Source: JAGPUQ01 sp036677085 (GTDB lineage Bacteria > Pseudomonadota > Gammaproteobacteria > Pseudomonadales > Porticoccaceae). From it: a stretch of 64,000 nt of DNA. The stretch covers positions 1 to 64,000 of the forward strand of contig JAKFFI010000036.1 in NCBI GenBank assembly GCA_036677085.1, given 5' to 3'. The notes under the pieces were generated by a model. The model was not told the DNA's origin. It searched no databases and was given only the letters and a program-made list of their open reading frames with translations. Position 1 is the stretch's first letter. The number at the start of each line of letters is the position of its first letter. Made by a program: the position numbers and the translations under genes. Positions 44,174 through 54,169 of the stretch are shown one piece after another.

Positions 44174-45781
44174 CTATTTCAGCGCGAACCCCTCATAGCC
44201 TTTGCTGGCCACCTCGTTGCACTTCTCGACATAGGGCGGAAAGCCGCCGATGTAGGGCATGAACACCCGCTGCTTGCCGGGAATATTGGCGCCGAGATAC
44301 CAGGAGCTGCATGAGTTGACCAGCGTGCCTGCCGCGACCTCGTTGACGTGATCGACCCAGGCGTCCTCGGCTTCTTTCGTGGCCTCGATGGTCGAAAGTT
44401 GGTGCCGGGCCATATAGGCAAGGATGTCGCCAATGTATTCCACATGCTGCTCGATCGAGGTCACCATGTTGGTGAACACCGATGGGCTGCCCGGCCCGCT
44501 GATGGTGAACAGATTGGGGAATCCGGCGGAACACAGACCCAGATAGGTGCGTGGTCCGGCGGACCATTTTTCCTTCAGGGTTTTACCGCCGATGCCGCGA
44601 ATATCGATCTTGTTGAGCGAGCCGGTCATGGCGTCGAAGCCGGTGGCGAAAACCAGCGCATCGAACGCGTAGGTCTTGCCAGCGACGGTCAGTCCCTCGG
44701 GTGTAATGGCTTCGATCGGCGTCGTGCTGATATCCAAGAGAGAAACGTTGTCGCGGTTGTAGGTTTCGAAATAATCGGTGTCGGCGCACAGGCGCTTGCA
44801 GCCGAAGACGACTTTGGGTGTCAGCAACGCCGCTGTTTCCGGATTCTTTACTTTCTGGGCGATTTTCTCGCGAACAAAATCGGCAACCATGTCGTTGGTG
44901 TGTTGGTTGACCAGCAGATCGGCAAAGCCGCCGTAGAAATTCAAACCGCCCATTGCCCAGCGTCGTTCCAGTTCGGCCTTGATTTCCTCGGCCGACATTT
45001 CCGTCGCCGCCTTTTCGTTGAACTGCACATCAAAGGCATTGAATTGCTGTTTCGCGGTCGTTCGCAAGGCGGCGTAATTCCGCTTCACGTTTTCGACGTA
45101 TTCGGGATCCAGGGGTGCATTGCGCGCCGGCACCGAAAACGTCGGCGTGCGCTGGAATACGGTCAGGTGCGCCGCCTGCCTGGCGATTTCAGGAATGGCC
45201 TGAATCGCCGACGAGCCGGTGCCGATGATGCCCACCCGCTTACCGGTGAAATCGACGCCTTCGTGAGGCCATTCGCCGGTGTGGTAGATCGGCCCCTTGA
45301 AGGAATCCATGCCTTTGATATCGGGCTTGTTGGCCGCGGACAGGCAACCCGTCGCCATGATGCAGAATTTGGCGGAGAAGCGATCATTGCCGTTGGTGGT
45401 CACCTGCCAGCGCTGGCTGGCCTCGTCAAACACGGTCGACACAACCCGGGTGTTGAACTGGATGTCGCGCGCGAGATCGAAGCGCTCCACCACATGGTTG
45501 ATGTAGGCGAGAAGTTCGGCCTGGGGCGCGTAGCGTTCGGACCATTGCCATTCCTGTTGCAGTTCCTCCGAAAACTGATAGGAGTACTGCATGCTTTCCA
45601 CGTCCACGCGCGCGCCGGGATAACGGTTCCAGAACCAGGTGCCACCGGCGCCGCTGCCCGCCTCGATCACTCGCGCCGAAAAGCCCAATTGGCGCAGCCG
45701 GTGCAGCATGTAGAGACCGGCAAAGCCGGCGCCGACGACGATGGCGTCGAGGGTCTGGGTGGGGGTGCGTTGGTCGGACAT
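44174..45781 (-). CDS. Baeyer-Villiger-type flavin monooxygenase
   Basis: A 535-residue two-dinucleotide-domain flavoprotein: FAD motif GAGFAG (17-22), the Baeyer-Villiger fingerprint FKGPIYHTGEWP (161-172) and the NADPH motif GIIGTGSSAIQ (184-194). It inserts oxygen next to ketones, giving esters or lactones. Length matches cyclohexanone/acetone-type enzymes. An AraC regulator is encoded divergently, so induction by the substrate is plausible. Confidence 0.92.
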   Translation of the reverse strand: MSDQRTPTQTLDAIVVGAGFAGLYMLHRLRQLGFSARVIEAGSGAGGTWFWNRYPGARVDVESMQYSYQFSEELQQEWQWSERYAPQAELLAYINHVVERFDLARDIQFNTRVVSTVFDEASQRWQVTTNGNDRFSAKFCIMATGCLSAANKPDIKGMDSFKGPIYHTGEWPHEGVDFTGKRVGIIGTGSSAIQAIPEIARQAAHLTVFQRTPTFSVPARNAPLDPEYVENVKRNYAALRTTAKQQFNAFDVQFNEKAATEMSAEEIKAELERRWAMGGLNFYGGFADLLVNQHTNDMVADFVREKIAQKVKNPETAALLTPKVVFGCKRLCADTDYFETYNRDNVSLLDISTTPIEAITPEGLTVAGKTYAFDALVFATGFDAMTGSLNKIDIRGIGGKTLKEKWSAGPRTYLGLCSAGFPNLFTISGPGSPSVFTNMVTSIEQHVEYIGDILAYMARHQLSTIEATKEAEDAWVDHVNEVAAGTLVNSCSSWYLGANIPGKQRVFMPYIGGFPPYVEKCNEVASKGYEGFALK

Positions 45782-46175
45782 GGTTGATCTCCACAGGTAT
45801 CGTCGGGTTTGCTGCCCGGTTGTTGGATAAGCGGAAGCGAGCCGGGATTATGCTGCTTTTGCTACCCGGCAGTAAGCGCGGGGCCTGGCGTTCCGACTGA
45901 CCCGGCGGACCTTCGGCGCGAGCATCCGTGACTGCTGTAGGCCGGGCGCGCGTCTGTATCTACCGCGTAGCGACGCGCCCTGCTGCGGCGCCCGACAGGC
46001 ATCTCGGTGCAGGTAGGCTCGCGCCAAGCCCACGCGGAGCCCGCCGCCCGAGCGTGATGATCGGGTTGCAGACCTGCGGGAGGTTGCGTCATGGTGGGCA
46101 GCGCCAAAGCGCAATCCAGTGCCGCTCTGGTAGGCAGCCTTGTCCACCGATCGAATCGGCCAGCACCAGGTTTTT
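45782..46175. other. 394-bp divergent control region of the monooxygenase and AraC genes
   Basis: Contains a GC-rich imperfect inverted repeat (GGGCGCG at 45944-45950 with CGCGCCC at 45974-45980). It should carry both promoters and AraC binding sites, but I cannot place them. No credible gene is present. Confidence 0.45.
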
Positions 46176-47096
46176 ATGTCCCACAGTCCGGAAGACGACC
46201 TGCTGTCCAGTGTGCTCAGTACCTATCGGCTGAGAGCGGGCGTATATGCGCACCCGCGATTGTGTGGGGTCTGGCAGATCGGGGCCACTGGCCCCAAACG
46301 CGCCACCTTTCATTTGGTCGGGGAGGGTCGATGCTGGCTGCATCTGCGCGACGGGGCGGCCCCGCAGGCCCTTGAGGGTGGTGATCTGGTCGTATTTCCC
46401 CATGATGCCTGGCATATGCTGGCCGGGACACCCGAGCTGCACGGCGACGACGACCGGCTGGAAATGGACGGTGAGGGGCCCTTTACCACACTGGTGTGCG
46501 GATATTTCGAGTTCATGGAGGGTGACAAAAATCCGATCCTCGACGCCCTGCCGGAGGTGATCGTGGTGCGGCAGCAAGACGCTGGCCGCCACCTGGAGTT
46601 GATTGGCCGGCTCCTGATGGAGGAAGCCGAGACTGCCGGTCCCGGCTCTCGCACGGTGCTCGACAAGCTGGCAGACGCGCTGTTCGTAATGGTTGTGCGT
46701 CATTACATCAACCGTTCGTCCGATCAGCGCGGTCTGCTGGCCGCGCTGGCCGATCCCCGCCTGCGTCGGGCACTGGCAGTGATGCACCTCGAATCCGCCA
46801 AAGGCTGGACTCTGGCCGCGCTGGCCCAGGAGGCTGGAATGTCACGCGCGAGCTTCGCGGAGCGTTTTGCTGAAATGGTCGGTACCACACCCATCGACTA
46901 CCTGACCCGCTGGCGCATGATTCAGGCCGAATTGCTGCTGCGCAATCCGCAGGTATCCGTGGCGAGCGCCGCCGAGCGTGCGGGCTATGAAACCGAGGCC
47001 GCGTTTCGCAAGGCCTTCAAGCGCGTGCATGGGGTCGGGCCGGGAGCCATTCGGCGCTGGTTTCGACAGAAAGTGGGCGGTGCCGACCCTGAATAG
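46176..47096 (+). CDS. AraC-family transcriptional regulator with cupin sensor domain
   Basis: A 306-residue regulator with an N-terminal cupin-like ligand domain (about 1-165) and two C-terminal helix-turn-helix motifs (about 210-295; WTLAALAQEAGMSRASFAERF and the second HTH ending in FRKAFKRVHG). The ATG at 46176 has AGG upstream; a TTG at 46140 is less likely. Divergent from the Baeyer-Villiger gene and 143 bases before an AhpD-like gene, either of which may be its target. Confidence 0.87.
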   Translation: MSHSPEDDLLSSVLSTYRLRAGVYAHPRLCGVWQIGATGPKRATFHLVGEGRCWLHLRDGAAPQALEGGDLVVFPHDAWHMLAGTPELHGDDDRLEMDGEGPFTTLVCGYFEFMEGDKNPILDALPEVIVVRQQDAGRHLELIGRLLMEEAETAGPGSRTVLDKLADALFVMVVRHYINRSSDQRGLLAALADPRLRRALAVMHLESAKGWTLAALAQEAGMSRASFAERFAEMVGTTPIDYLTRWRMIQAELLLRNPQVSVASAAERAGYETEAAFRKAFKRVHGVGPGAIRRWFRQKVGGADPE

Positions 47097-47239
47097 AGGT
47101 GTTTTGGACGATCGGACATGAAATGGGCGTTTATCGGGCATCGCCAGCGCCCCATGACCACCCTAGTCTGGCGTACAAGCTGATGCCTTCAGCGGTGATC
47201 CACTCCGGTTTCCGAAATCCAATTCCGAGGCGCGCTGCC

Positions 47240-47800
47240 ATGTCATTGTTCACTTTTCACACCATCGAATCAGCACCGGAAGGTTCCAGGGCGTTGCTGG
47301 CAGACGGCCAGAAACGCATGGGCTTCATCCCCAATCTGTACGCGGGTCTGGCGGAATCGCCGGCGGCGCTGGAGGCGTATTTTGCACTCAGTGCCGCGTT
47401 GGCCAAGACCGAGCTCACACCGGTTGAGCAGCAGGTGGTGATGCTCAACGCGAGCGTCGAAAACGGCTGTAGCTACTGCGTGGCGGCCCACTCGATGCTG
47501 GCCACGAACGTTGCCAAGGCCGATCCCGACACCGTCTGCTCGCTGCGCGAGCAACGACCCATTGCCGATCCAAGATTGCGAGCGCTGGCGGATTTCACGC
47601 GCCAGGTGGTGCAAGAGCGTGGCTGGGTGACGGAAGCGGCCGTGCAGGCCTTTCTGGATGCGGGCTTCAGCCGCGGCAATGTGCTGGACGTGGTGATGGG
47701 GGTGACCATGAAAACCCTCAGCAACTACGCAAACCATGTGATGCAGACGCCCGTGGACGATGTCTTTGCCGGCGAGCGTTGGGAAGCCGCGCAGCCGTAG
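47240..47800 (+). CDS. Carboxymuconolactone decarboxylase/AhpD-like protein (1)
   Basis: A 186-residue all-helical protein with the AhpD-type redox site C77-S-Y-C80 and His84, preceded by Glu74. Such proteins act as alkylhydroperoxidase partners or peroxidases. The ATG at 47240 gives the normal length; the upstream frame to 47099 has no match. It may be regulated by the AraC gene just upstream. Confidence 0.87.
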   Translation: MSLFTFHTIESAPEGSRALLADGQKRMGFIPNLYAGLAESPAALEAYFALSAALAKTELTPVEQQVVMLNASVENGCSYCVAAHSMLATNVAKADPDTVCSLREQRPIADPRLRALADFTRQVVQERGWVTEAAVQAFLDAGFSRGNVLDVVMGVTMKTLSNYANHVMQTPVDDVFAGERWEAAQP

Positions 47801-47851
47801 CGCCGCCGTACCCGGCGGTGGTGCGGAGGTGTCGGGAGATACTGCTCAGTG

Positions 47852-48163
47852 ATGGATGATCACTCGGACCCGACGCAGGGCAATCGCGCAGCGGCCGATC
47901 CCGTGCCGGGACACCCCGCCGGCTGGCGGTTGGCCCTGCGGTTCGCCCGCAGTCGTCGCATCGTCATCAATGCAACGAAAATCGCCGCCGTGGTGGGCAC
48001 CCTGCTAAATGGCATCAATCAGGGCGCCGCACTGCTCGACGGGCAGGCGATCAGCGTCGCGCACCTTCTGCTGAACTATCTGGTGCCATACAGCGTGGCC
48101 ACCTACAGCGCGGTGCGCCTGAGCTTGCAACAGACGGCGGCGAAAGAATCCGATCCCGTGTAG
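47852..48163 (+). CDS. nrtS: NrtS-type nitrate/nitrite transporter subunit
   Basis: A 103-residue protein with an N-terminal polar tail and two membrane helices holding the NrtS pattern (VVGTLLNGINQGAALL and LLNYLVPYSVATY). NrtS proteins have been linked to nitrate/nitrite transport in marine bacteria. No nitrate reductase is nearby. GTG at 47849 is an alternative start. Confidence 0.72.
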   Translation: MDDHSDPTQGNRAAADPVPGHPAGWRLALRFARSRRIVINATKIAAVVGTLLNGINQGAALLDGQAISVAHLLLNYLVPYSVATYSAVRLSLQQTAAKESDPV

Positions 48164-48266
48164 CCGCGAAGTGTAGTAGCTGATCGAATGGCCGCCGATC
48201 GAACCTCGGGACCGGGAACATACCCACAGCGCAGTAACGATTTTTCCGAAACACGGGAACAACACC

Positions 48267-48803
48267 ATGGCACATCTTAAAAACCTCACCGAGCGCGCCA
48301 CGCTCCTCGACCTGTTTCAGGCGTATCCGCGGATGGCGCAGCTCAGCATGGCGTTGGCGCAGGAAATCCTGCGCGCACCCGGCGAACTCTCGGCGTCCGA
48401 GCGCGAGGTGCTGTTTGCGTTCGGTTCGGGAGTGAACGCCTGCCACTTTTGTGTCGGCGCGCACACGGCCGTGGCAGAACGAATGGGTGTGGCGCCGGGT
48501 GTGATCGAGGCGGCGCTCGCCGATATTGCGTCCGCGCCGGTCGACACGCGTTTGAAGCCGCTACTGCATTTCGTGAAAAAACTCACCGAAACGCCGAGCC
48601 GTGTTTCCGCTGCCGATGCCGACGCAGTGCGGGCGGCAGGTTGGAGCGACAGGGCGCTGCACGAAGCCATTTCGGTGTGCGCGTTGCAGAATTTCTTCAA
48701 CCGCTGGGTGGATGGCGCCGGCGTGGATGCCGGCCACGAATTCTTTGCCGGGATTGCCGATCGCCTGGTAAAAGACGGCTATCAGGCGCCCGCGCCGGAA
48801 TGA
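48267..48803 (+). CDS. Carboxymuconolactone decarboxylase/AhpD-like protein (2)
   Basis: A 178-residue AhpD-type protein with redox site C59-H-F-C62 and His66. It belongs to the same superfamily as the gene at 47.2 kb but is clearly diverged from it. A peroxidase-related function is likely. It lies 41 bases before glcD and could share its transcript. Confidence 0.87.
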   Translation: MAHLKNLTERATLLDLFQAYPRMAQLSMALAQEILRAPGELSASEREVLFAFGSGVNACHFCVGAHTAVAERMGVAPGVIEAALADIASAPVDTRLKPLLHFVKKLTETPSRVSAADADAVRAAGWSDRALHEAISVCALQNFFNRWVDGAGVDAGHEFFAGIADRLVKDGYQAPAPE

Positions 48804-48844
48804 CTTAAACTCGCCGGGTTTGATCCGTAAGGGAGATACCGGCA

Positions 48845-50332
48845 GTGCAAATGCCCGCCCCCGAGCCCGGCATTCTGGCCCAGCGCGACGCCCTGCTCGC
48901 CGAGCTGCGCGCGCTGCTGCCGGCGGCGCGGGTGATTGCCGATGCCGCCGGGCTGCGCGCCTACGCTTGCGATGCGCTGACCGCCTACCGCGAGGAGCCG
49001 CTGGTCGCCGTGTTGCCGGACACGGTCGCGGAACTGGCCGGTGTGCTCGCGATCTGTCACCGCCGCAGTATCAAGGTCGTGGCCCGGGGTGCGGGCACAT
49101 CGCTGTCCGGGGGGGCATTGCCGCTCGCCGACGCGGTGCTGATCGGGCTCGGACGCTTCAACCGGATTCTCGATATCGACTACGCCAACCGCTGCATCAC
49201 CGCCCAGAGCGGCGTCACCAATCTGGCGTTGAGCGAGGCGGTCTGCGCGCGCAATTTTTACTACGCGCCGGACCCGTCGAGCCAGATCGCCTGCACCATC
49301 GGCGGCAATGTCGCCGAGAATTCCGGCGGCGTGCACTGCCTGAAGTACGGCATGACGACCAACAATCTGCTCGGCCTGGAAATGGTGCTGCTGGATGGCA
49401 CCGTGATTCGCCTGGGCGGCAAGCACATGGACGCGGACGGCTACGACCTGCTGGGTTTGCTGACCGGGTCGGAGGGGCTGCTCGGGGTCATCACCGAGGT
49501 GACGGTGCGCATCCTGCCCCGCCCGGAGACCGCGCGCGCGGCGCTGCTCGGCTTTGCCAGCAACGAGGACGCCGGCCGCGTGGTCGCGGCCATCATCGCC
49601 GCCGGCATCATTCCGGCGGGACTGGAGATGATGGACAGGTTCATCGTCGCGGCAACGGAGGCGTTCTGCCACCCCGGCTACCCGCTGGATGCCGAAGCCC
49701 TGTTGATCGTCGAGCTGGATGGTCCGGCCGCGGAAGTCGATCATCTGCTGGAGCGCGTGGTCGCCATCGCTCGTGCCAATGGCGCGACCTCGGTGCGCGC
49801 GAGTACCAGCGAGGCGGAGCGACTTCTGTTCTGGCTCGGCCGCAAGTCGGCGTTCCCCGCGGTCGGCCGGCTGTCGCCCGATTACCTCTGCATGGACGGT
49901 ACCATTCCCCGTCACCAGTTGCCCCATGTGTTGCAGTGCATGGCGCAGATGAGCCAGAAATACGGCCTGCGCGTCACCAATGTGTTTCATGCCGGCGACG
50001 GCAATCTGCACCCGCTGATCCTGTATGACGCCAATGTGCCCGGTGAGCTGGCGCGCGCCGAGGCCTTCGGCGCCGAAATTCTCACCCTGTGCGTGGCAGT
50101 GGGTGGCGTACTCACCGGCGAGCACGGCGTCGGCGTCGAGAAGCGCGACCTGATGGGCACCATGTTCGACGCCGACGATCTCGCCCAGCAGATGCGGGTG
50201 AAGTGCGCGTTCGATCCCGAGGGCCGGCTCAACCCCGGCAAGGTGTTCCCGCAACTGCACCGCTGCGCCGAACTGGGCCGTCTGCATGTGCATCACGGAC
50301 AAATCCCCTTTCCCCATTTGCCCCGGCTGTAG
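48845..50332 (+). CDS. glcD: Glycolate oxidase subunit GlcD
   Basis: A 495-residue FAD-linked oxidase: PCMH FAD domain (RGAGTSLSGGALP, GGNVAENSGG), C-terminal oxidase domain with HAGDGNLHP and the ending GEHGVGVEKRDLM. It is the catalytic flavoprotein of glycolate dehydrogenase, turning glycolate into glyoxylate. The GTG at 48845 or the ATG at 48851 may start it. First gene of glcDEF. Confidence 0.94.
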   Translation: MQMPAPEPGILAQRDALLAELRALLPAARVIADAAGLRAYACDALTAYREEPLVAVLPDTVAELAGVLAICHRRSIKVVARGAGTSLSGGALPLADAVLIGLGRFNRILDIDYANRCITAQSGVTNLALSEAVCARNFYYAPDPSSQIACTIGGNVAENSGGVHCLKYGMTTNNLLGLEMVLLDGTVIRLGGKHMDADGYDLLGLLTGSEGLLGVITEVTVRILPRPETARAALLGFASNEDAGRVVAAIIAAGIIPAGLEMMDRFIVAATEAFCHPGYPLDAEALLIVELDGPAAEVDHLLERVVAIARANGATSVRASTSEAERLLFWLGRKSAFPAVGRLSPDYLCMDGTIPRHQLPHVLQCMAQMSQKYGLRVTNVFHAGDGNLHPLILYDANVPGELARAEAFGAEILTLCVAVGGVLTGEHGVGVEKRDLMGTMFDADDLAQQMRVKCAFDPEGRLNPGKVFPQLHRCAELGRLHVHHGQIPFPHLPRL

Positions 50333-50343
50333 CGGATTCGACG

Positions 50344-51627
50344 ATGGCCACCGTCTTCACGCCGCACCGCCCGGAGGAACTCAGCGAGATTGTGCGCTGG
50401 GCGGCGGCGAACGCCACGCCGCTGCGCGTCCTGGGCCGCGACAGCAAGGGCGGCCTCGGCCGGCCTGTGCCGGCGGAGCATGAGCTCAGCCTCGCGGGCT
50501 TCAGTGGCGTCAGCGGGTACGAACCCAGCGAACTGATCCTGACCGCGGGTGCCGGCACGCCGTTGGCGGAAATCGAGGCGCTGTTGGCGGAGAACGGCCA
50601 GATGCTGGCGTTCGAGCCGCCGGATCATGCGCGGTTGTTCAGGGCGTCGACATCACCGCCGACGGGGAATGCGGAGCAGCCAGAGCGGACCGGCACTTTC
50701 GGCGCCACGCTCGGCGGGACTCTCGGCGGGACGGTCGCCAGCAATCTTTCCGGACCCCGCCGCTTTCTCGCCGGCGCCGCGCGTGATCATTTCCTCGGCT
50801 TTCGCGCCGTCAATGGCCGTGGCGAAGCCTTCAAGGCCGGTGGTCGCGTGGTCAAGAACGTCACGGGTTTCGATCTGCCGAAACTGCTGGCCGGTTCCTG
50901 GGGCACGCTGGCGGCGCTGTGGGAAGTCACTGTGAAGGTCATGCCGGTGCCGGAATTTTCCTGCACGCTGCTGGTTTTCGGCCTTGACGACACGGGCGCA
51001 AATCGCCTGATGAGCACTGCCGCGGCGTCGGCCCATGTGGTGAGCGGCGCGGCGCATCTGCCGGCAAGGGTTGCGGCGCGCTCGGCGGTGGTCAAAGCGA
51101 CCGGACAAGCGGTGACGGCGCTGCGCGTGGAAGGCCCGGAGCTTTCCACGCGCCATCGCGTCGCGGCTTTGAAGACGCTGCTCGCCGACGGCGGCCGCGC
51201 GGGCATCGAGTGCGATGAACTCGATAACCCGGCAACGCTCGTGCTGTGGCGGGAAATCCGCGATCTGGCACTGCTCCCCGTCGGCGGCGAGCGCGAGATC
51301 TGGCGGCTGGCGCTGCCGCCGGCAAGCGCCCCGGGCGTGATCGCGCACTTGGAAACAATGGCATCCGCCATCGCATGGTTGCAGGATCAGGCCGGTGGCG
51401 CGCTCTGGCTATCCTGCCCCGCGGGAATTTCAGATGCGCAACTGCGCAGCGCGTTGCTGCCCGGCGGCGGTCACGCGACCCTGTGGTGCGCGAGTGCCGC
51501 GCGCCGCGCCGCGGTGCCGGTGTTCCACCCGCAGCCGCCCGCGCTGGCCGCCTTGACGCGACGGGTGAAAGCCAGCTTCGATCCCCGCGCCGTGCTCAAT
51601 CCCGGCCGCATGTATTCCGATATCTAG
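50344..51627 (+). CDS. glcE: Glycolate oxidase subunit GlcE
   Basis: A 427-residue FAD-binding subunit with a shorter PCMH domain (TFGATLGGTLGG) and the conserved GGRVVKNVTGFDLPKL segment. It pairs with GlcD and GlcF. The ATG at 50344 follows glcD by 11 bases; the upstream open frame overlaps glcD and is not used. Confidence 0.93.
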   Translation: MATVFTPHRPEELSEIVRWAAANATPLRVLGRDSKGGLGRPVPAEHELSLAGFSGVSGYEPSELILTAGAGTPLAEIEALLAENGQMLAFEPPDHARLFRASTSPPTGNAEQPERTGTFGATLGGTLGGTVASNLSGPRRFLAGAARDHFLGFRAVNGRGEAFKAGGRVVKNVTGFDLPKLLAGSWGTLAALWEVTVKVMPVPEFSCTLLVFGLDDTGANRLMSTAAASAHVVSGAAHLPARVAARSAVVKATGQAVTALRVEGPELSTRHRVAALKTLLADGGRAGIECDELDNPATLVLWREIRDLALLPVGGEREIWRLALPPASAPGVIAHLETMASAIAWLQDQAGGALWLSCPAGISDAQLRSALLPGGGHATLWCASAARRAAVPVFHPQPPALAALTRRVKASFDPRAVLNPGRMYSDI

Positions 51628-51636
51628 GCGCTCCCG

Positions 51637-52977
51637 ATGCAGACCCACTTCACCGATTCGCAACGCACCGAGCCCGGCATTCGCATCGCCGAGGAAGTGC
51701 TGCGCAAATGTGTGCACTGCGGCTTTTGCACCGCGACCTGCCCGACCTACCGCATCACCGGCGATGAACTCGAGAGTCCGCGCGGACGCATTGCGCTGAT
51801 TCAGGATCTGCTCGAAACCGGCGCCACGCCGACACCGCTGACGGTATCCCACCTCGATCACTGCCTGTCGTGCCTGAGTTGCGAGACCACCTGCCCCTCG
51901 GGGGTGTCCTACCGGCGTCTGATCGACCAGGCGCGCGAGTTGATCGAAGCCAAATACCGCCGCCCGCTCTTCGACCGCGGGCTGCGTGCGCTGCTGGCGT
52001 GGCTGCTGCCGAAGCAGTCCTGGTTCCGGGCGGCGCTGGTCGCCGGGCGCTGGAGCCGGCCGCTGCTGCGCGTCGCGGCAAGGTTCGCGCCACGCATCGA
52101 CGCACTCGCGCGCCTGGTGCCCGGTGATTTGCCGTCCATGAGCACCGCCATCCGGCCCGGAACCTATGCGGCGGAAGGCGCCGAGGTTCGCCGCGTGGCG
52201 CTGCTGACCGGCTGCGTGCAGGGCGTGCTGGCACCGGAGATCGACGCCGCCACGCTGCGCCTGCTGCGCCGCCACGGCTGTACCGTCGTGGTGCCGGCGC
52301 CCGCCGCCGGTTGCTGTGGCGCGCTGCCTCACCATCTGGGCAAGAGCGCAGCAGCGCAGGCGATGGTACGGCGCAATCTCGACGCCTGGCGCGGACTGGT
52401 GCGCGCCGACTCAGCCACCGCGGTCGATACCCTGCTGATGACCGCTTCCGGCTGCGGCTCGCACCTCAAGGATTACGCGCATCTGTTACCGGGTGATCCG
52501 GACGCCGCCGCCCTCGCCAGTCGCGTCCTGGATCTGTCGCAACTCCTCGACGAACTGTCCGTCACCGTGCCACTGCGCCCCGTCGCCAATATCGGCAAGG
52601 GCATGACAGTGGCGTGGCAGAGCCCCTGCTCGCTGCAACACGGGTTCAACGAAAAGAGCGCGCCGATCCGGGTGTTGCAAGCCTGCGGCTTCGAGGTGCG
52701 CGAGCCGCTGAATCCGCATCTGTGCTGCGGCTCCGCCGGCACCTACAACCTGCTGCAACCCGAGTTCGCCGAGCGCCTGGGCCGCGACAAGGCCGATGCG
52801 ATGGTCGCCACCGGCGCGACCATCGCGGTCAGTGCCAATATCGGCTGCATCACCCAGTTGCAGGCGAAACTGGCGGGGACGGGTAATGGGCAGGCATCCA
52901 TCCCGGTGCTGCATCTGGCCCAGATGCTCGACTGGGCCACCGGCGGCGAGCGGCCCGCGGCGCTCGGCATCCCCTGA
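51637..52977 (+). CDS. glcF: Glycolate oxidase iron-sulfur subunit GlcF
   Basis: A 446-residue protein with two 4Fe-4S ferredoxin motifs (Cys25/28/31/35 and Cys76/79/82/86) and two CCG domains (CCGALPHH, CCGSAGTY). It passes electrons from GlcDE to the respiratory chain. It lies nine bases after glcE. glcG, glcB and glcC are not in the window. Confidence 0.95.
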   Translation: MQTHFTDSQRTEPGIRIAEEVLRKCVHCGFCTATCPTYRITGDELESPRGRIALIQDLLETGATPTPLTVSHLDHCLSCLSCETTCPSGVSYRRLIDQARELIEAKYRRPLFDRGLRALLAWLLPKQSWFRAALVAGRWSRPLLRVAARFAPRIDALARLVPGDLPSMSTAIRPGTYAAEGAEVRRVALLTGCVQGVLAPEIDAATLRLLRRHGCTVVVPAPAAGCCGALPHHLGKSAAAQAMVRRNLDAWRGLVRADSATAVDTLLMTASGCGSHLKDYAHLLPGDPDAAALASRVLDLSQLLDELSVTVPLRPVANIGKGMTVAWQSPCSLQHGFNEKSAPIRVLQACGFEVREPLNPHLCCGSAGTYNLLQPEFAERLGRDKADAMVATGATIAVSANIGCITQLQAKLAGTGNGQASIPVLHLAQMLDWATGGERPAALGIP

Positions 52978-53081
52978 CCGCCGCTTCCGCGCGGGCGGAA
53001 ACCCGGAAACATCCCCAACAGGAAGTGCCCCAGGGACCGCCGAGCGCAACCCGTCAATCGCAACCCGTCAACCGCAACAAG

Positions 53082-53831
53082 TTAACCGGGCAGAAACAAT
53101 CCGCCATTGACGTGCATGGTTTGTCCGGTGACGTAGGACGATCCCTCCGACATGAAAAAGGCGGCGGCCTCGGCAATTTCCTCGGGTCTGCCGGGGCGGT
53201 TCATGGGCACTTCCCTGGCCAGATTTTCGAAAAATTTGTCGGGGATGCTGCCGCGCAGGCCCTCGTGCATGATCAGCCCCGGCACGATCACATTGACGGT
53301 AACGCCGTGGGGCGCCAGATCCCGCGCCAGGGAGCGCGTGTACCCGAGCACGCCGGCCTTCGCCGCCGCGTAACTGCCCCAGTCCCGGGGCGGGTTGTAG
53401 GCCGCGAGCGACGCAAAATTCAGGATGCGGCCAAAGCCCGCTTCCACCATGGGTTTGCAAAACGCCCGCGACAGGAAAAACGTGCCGTACATATTGACCT
53501 TGACGACGCGGTCCCAGGTCTTGGTGTCCATCTCCCAGGCCTTGCCCGGACCCTGGATGCCGGCATTGTTGATGAGGTAGGCGATGTGGATGTTGCGTTG
53601 CGCGAGTTCGGTGGCGAGTTCCTGGACCCGTTCTTCCTGGGTGATATCCAGCGGAAACAGCGTCACCATTTTGCTCTGTTCGGCGTCCAGTTCGCGCTCG
53701 CGCCAGCCGGCCAGTTGGTCGGCCTTGCGGTCGACGCCGATCACCGGGATACCCTGGCTGACAAGTTTCTTCGTCATCGCGGTGCCCAGACCGCCGATGG
53801 CGCCGGTAATGAGTGCATGGCCTCGGTTCAT
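53082..53831 (-). CDS. SDR oxidoreductase
   Basis: A 249-residue classical SDR with cofactor motif TGAIGGLG, NNAG, and catalytic YAAAK in SYAAAKAGVLGYTR. The end YVTGQTMHVNGG is standard. GAGGAG precedes the ATG at 53831; the frame continues upstream across the divergent region without meaning. It is divergent from the acetolactate-synthase-like gene. A role in acetoin or diol metabolism is possible but unproven. Confidence 0.88.
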   Translation of the reverse strand: MNRGHALITGAIGGLGTAMTKKLVSQGIPVIGVDRKADQLAGWRERELDAEQSKMVTLFPLDITQEERVQELATELAQRNIHIAYLINNAGIQGPGKAWEMDTKTWDRVVKVNMYGTFFLSRAFCKPMVEAGFGRILNFASLAAYNPPRDWGSYAAAKAGVLGYTRSLARDLAPHGVTVNVIVPGLIMHEGLRGSIPDKFFENLAREVPMNRPGRPEEIAEAAAFFMSEGSSYVTGQTMHVNGGLFLPG

Positions 53832-54169
53832 GACAGTTCTCCTCATGGGTTGGCGGTTATGGTTTTTTTGTCGGTGTTGGGCCCTGTCTGCCGCCGCTTG
53901 CATTGGTTCCCGGCAGCAGAACCCCACGCGGGCGATCGTAGCCAATAGCGGAAAGTAATACGCGGCGGACGTCGGGTTGTCTATCGTTTCCTGTCCGCCG
54001 CCTCTGTCCGGGCATGCGGCCCAGACCGGACTTGTCTTGTTGGCGTCAAACTTGCGTGCGCCAAATGCATGAGGTGCCGTGTCCGGAGCAATGGCAGGCA
54101 GTTTCTCCCGGGCCGCGGAATCCTCGCTGTACGCGGCGCACGCCATCTACCGGCAAAGGAAAATCCATC
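53832..54169. other. 338-bp divergent region between SDR and acetolactate synthase-like genes
   Basis: Should contain both promoters. A T-run (53875-53881) is present near the SDR. I see no gene or clear operator. Confidence 0.45.

Noticed and set aside
45848..46147. Minus-strand 99-codon frame between the monooxygenase and AraC genes
   Set aside because: Low-complexity Arg/Ala/Gly sequence, no ribosome binding site, overlaps other equally long shadows.
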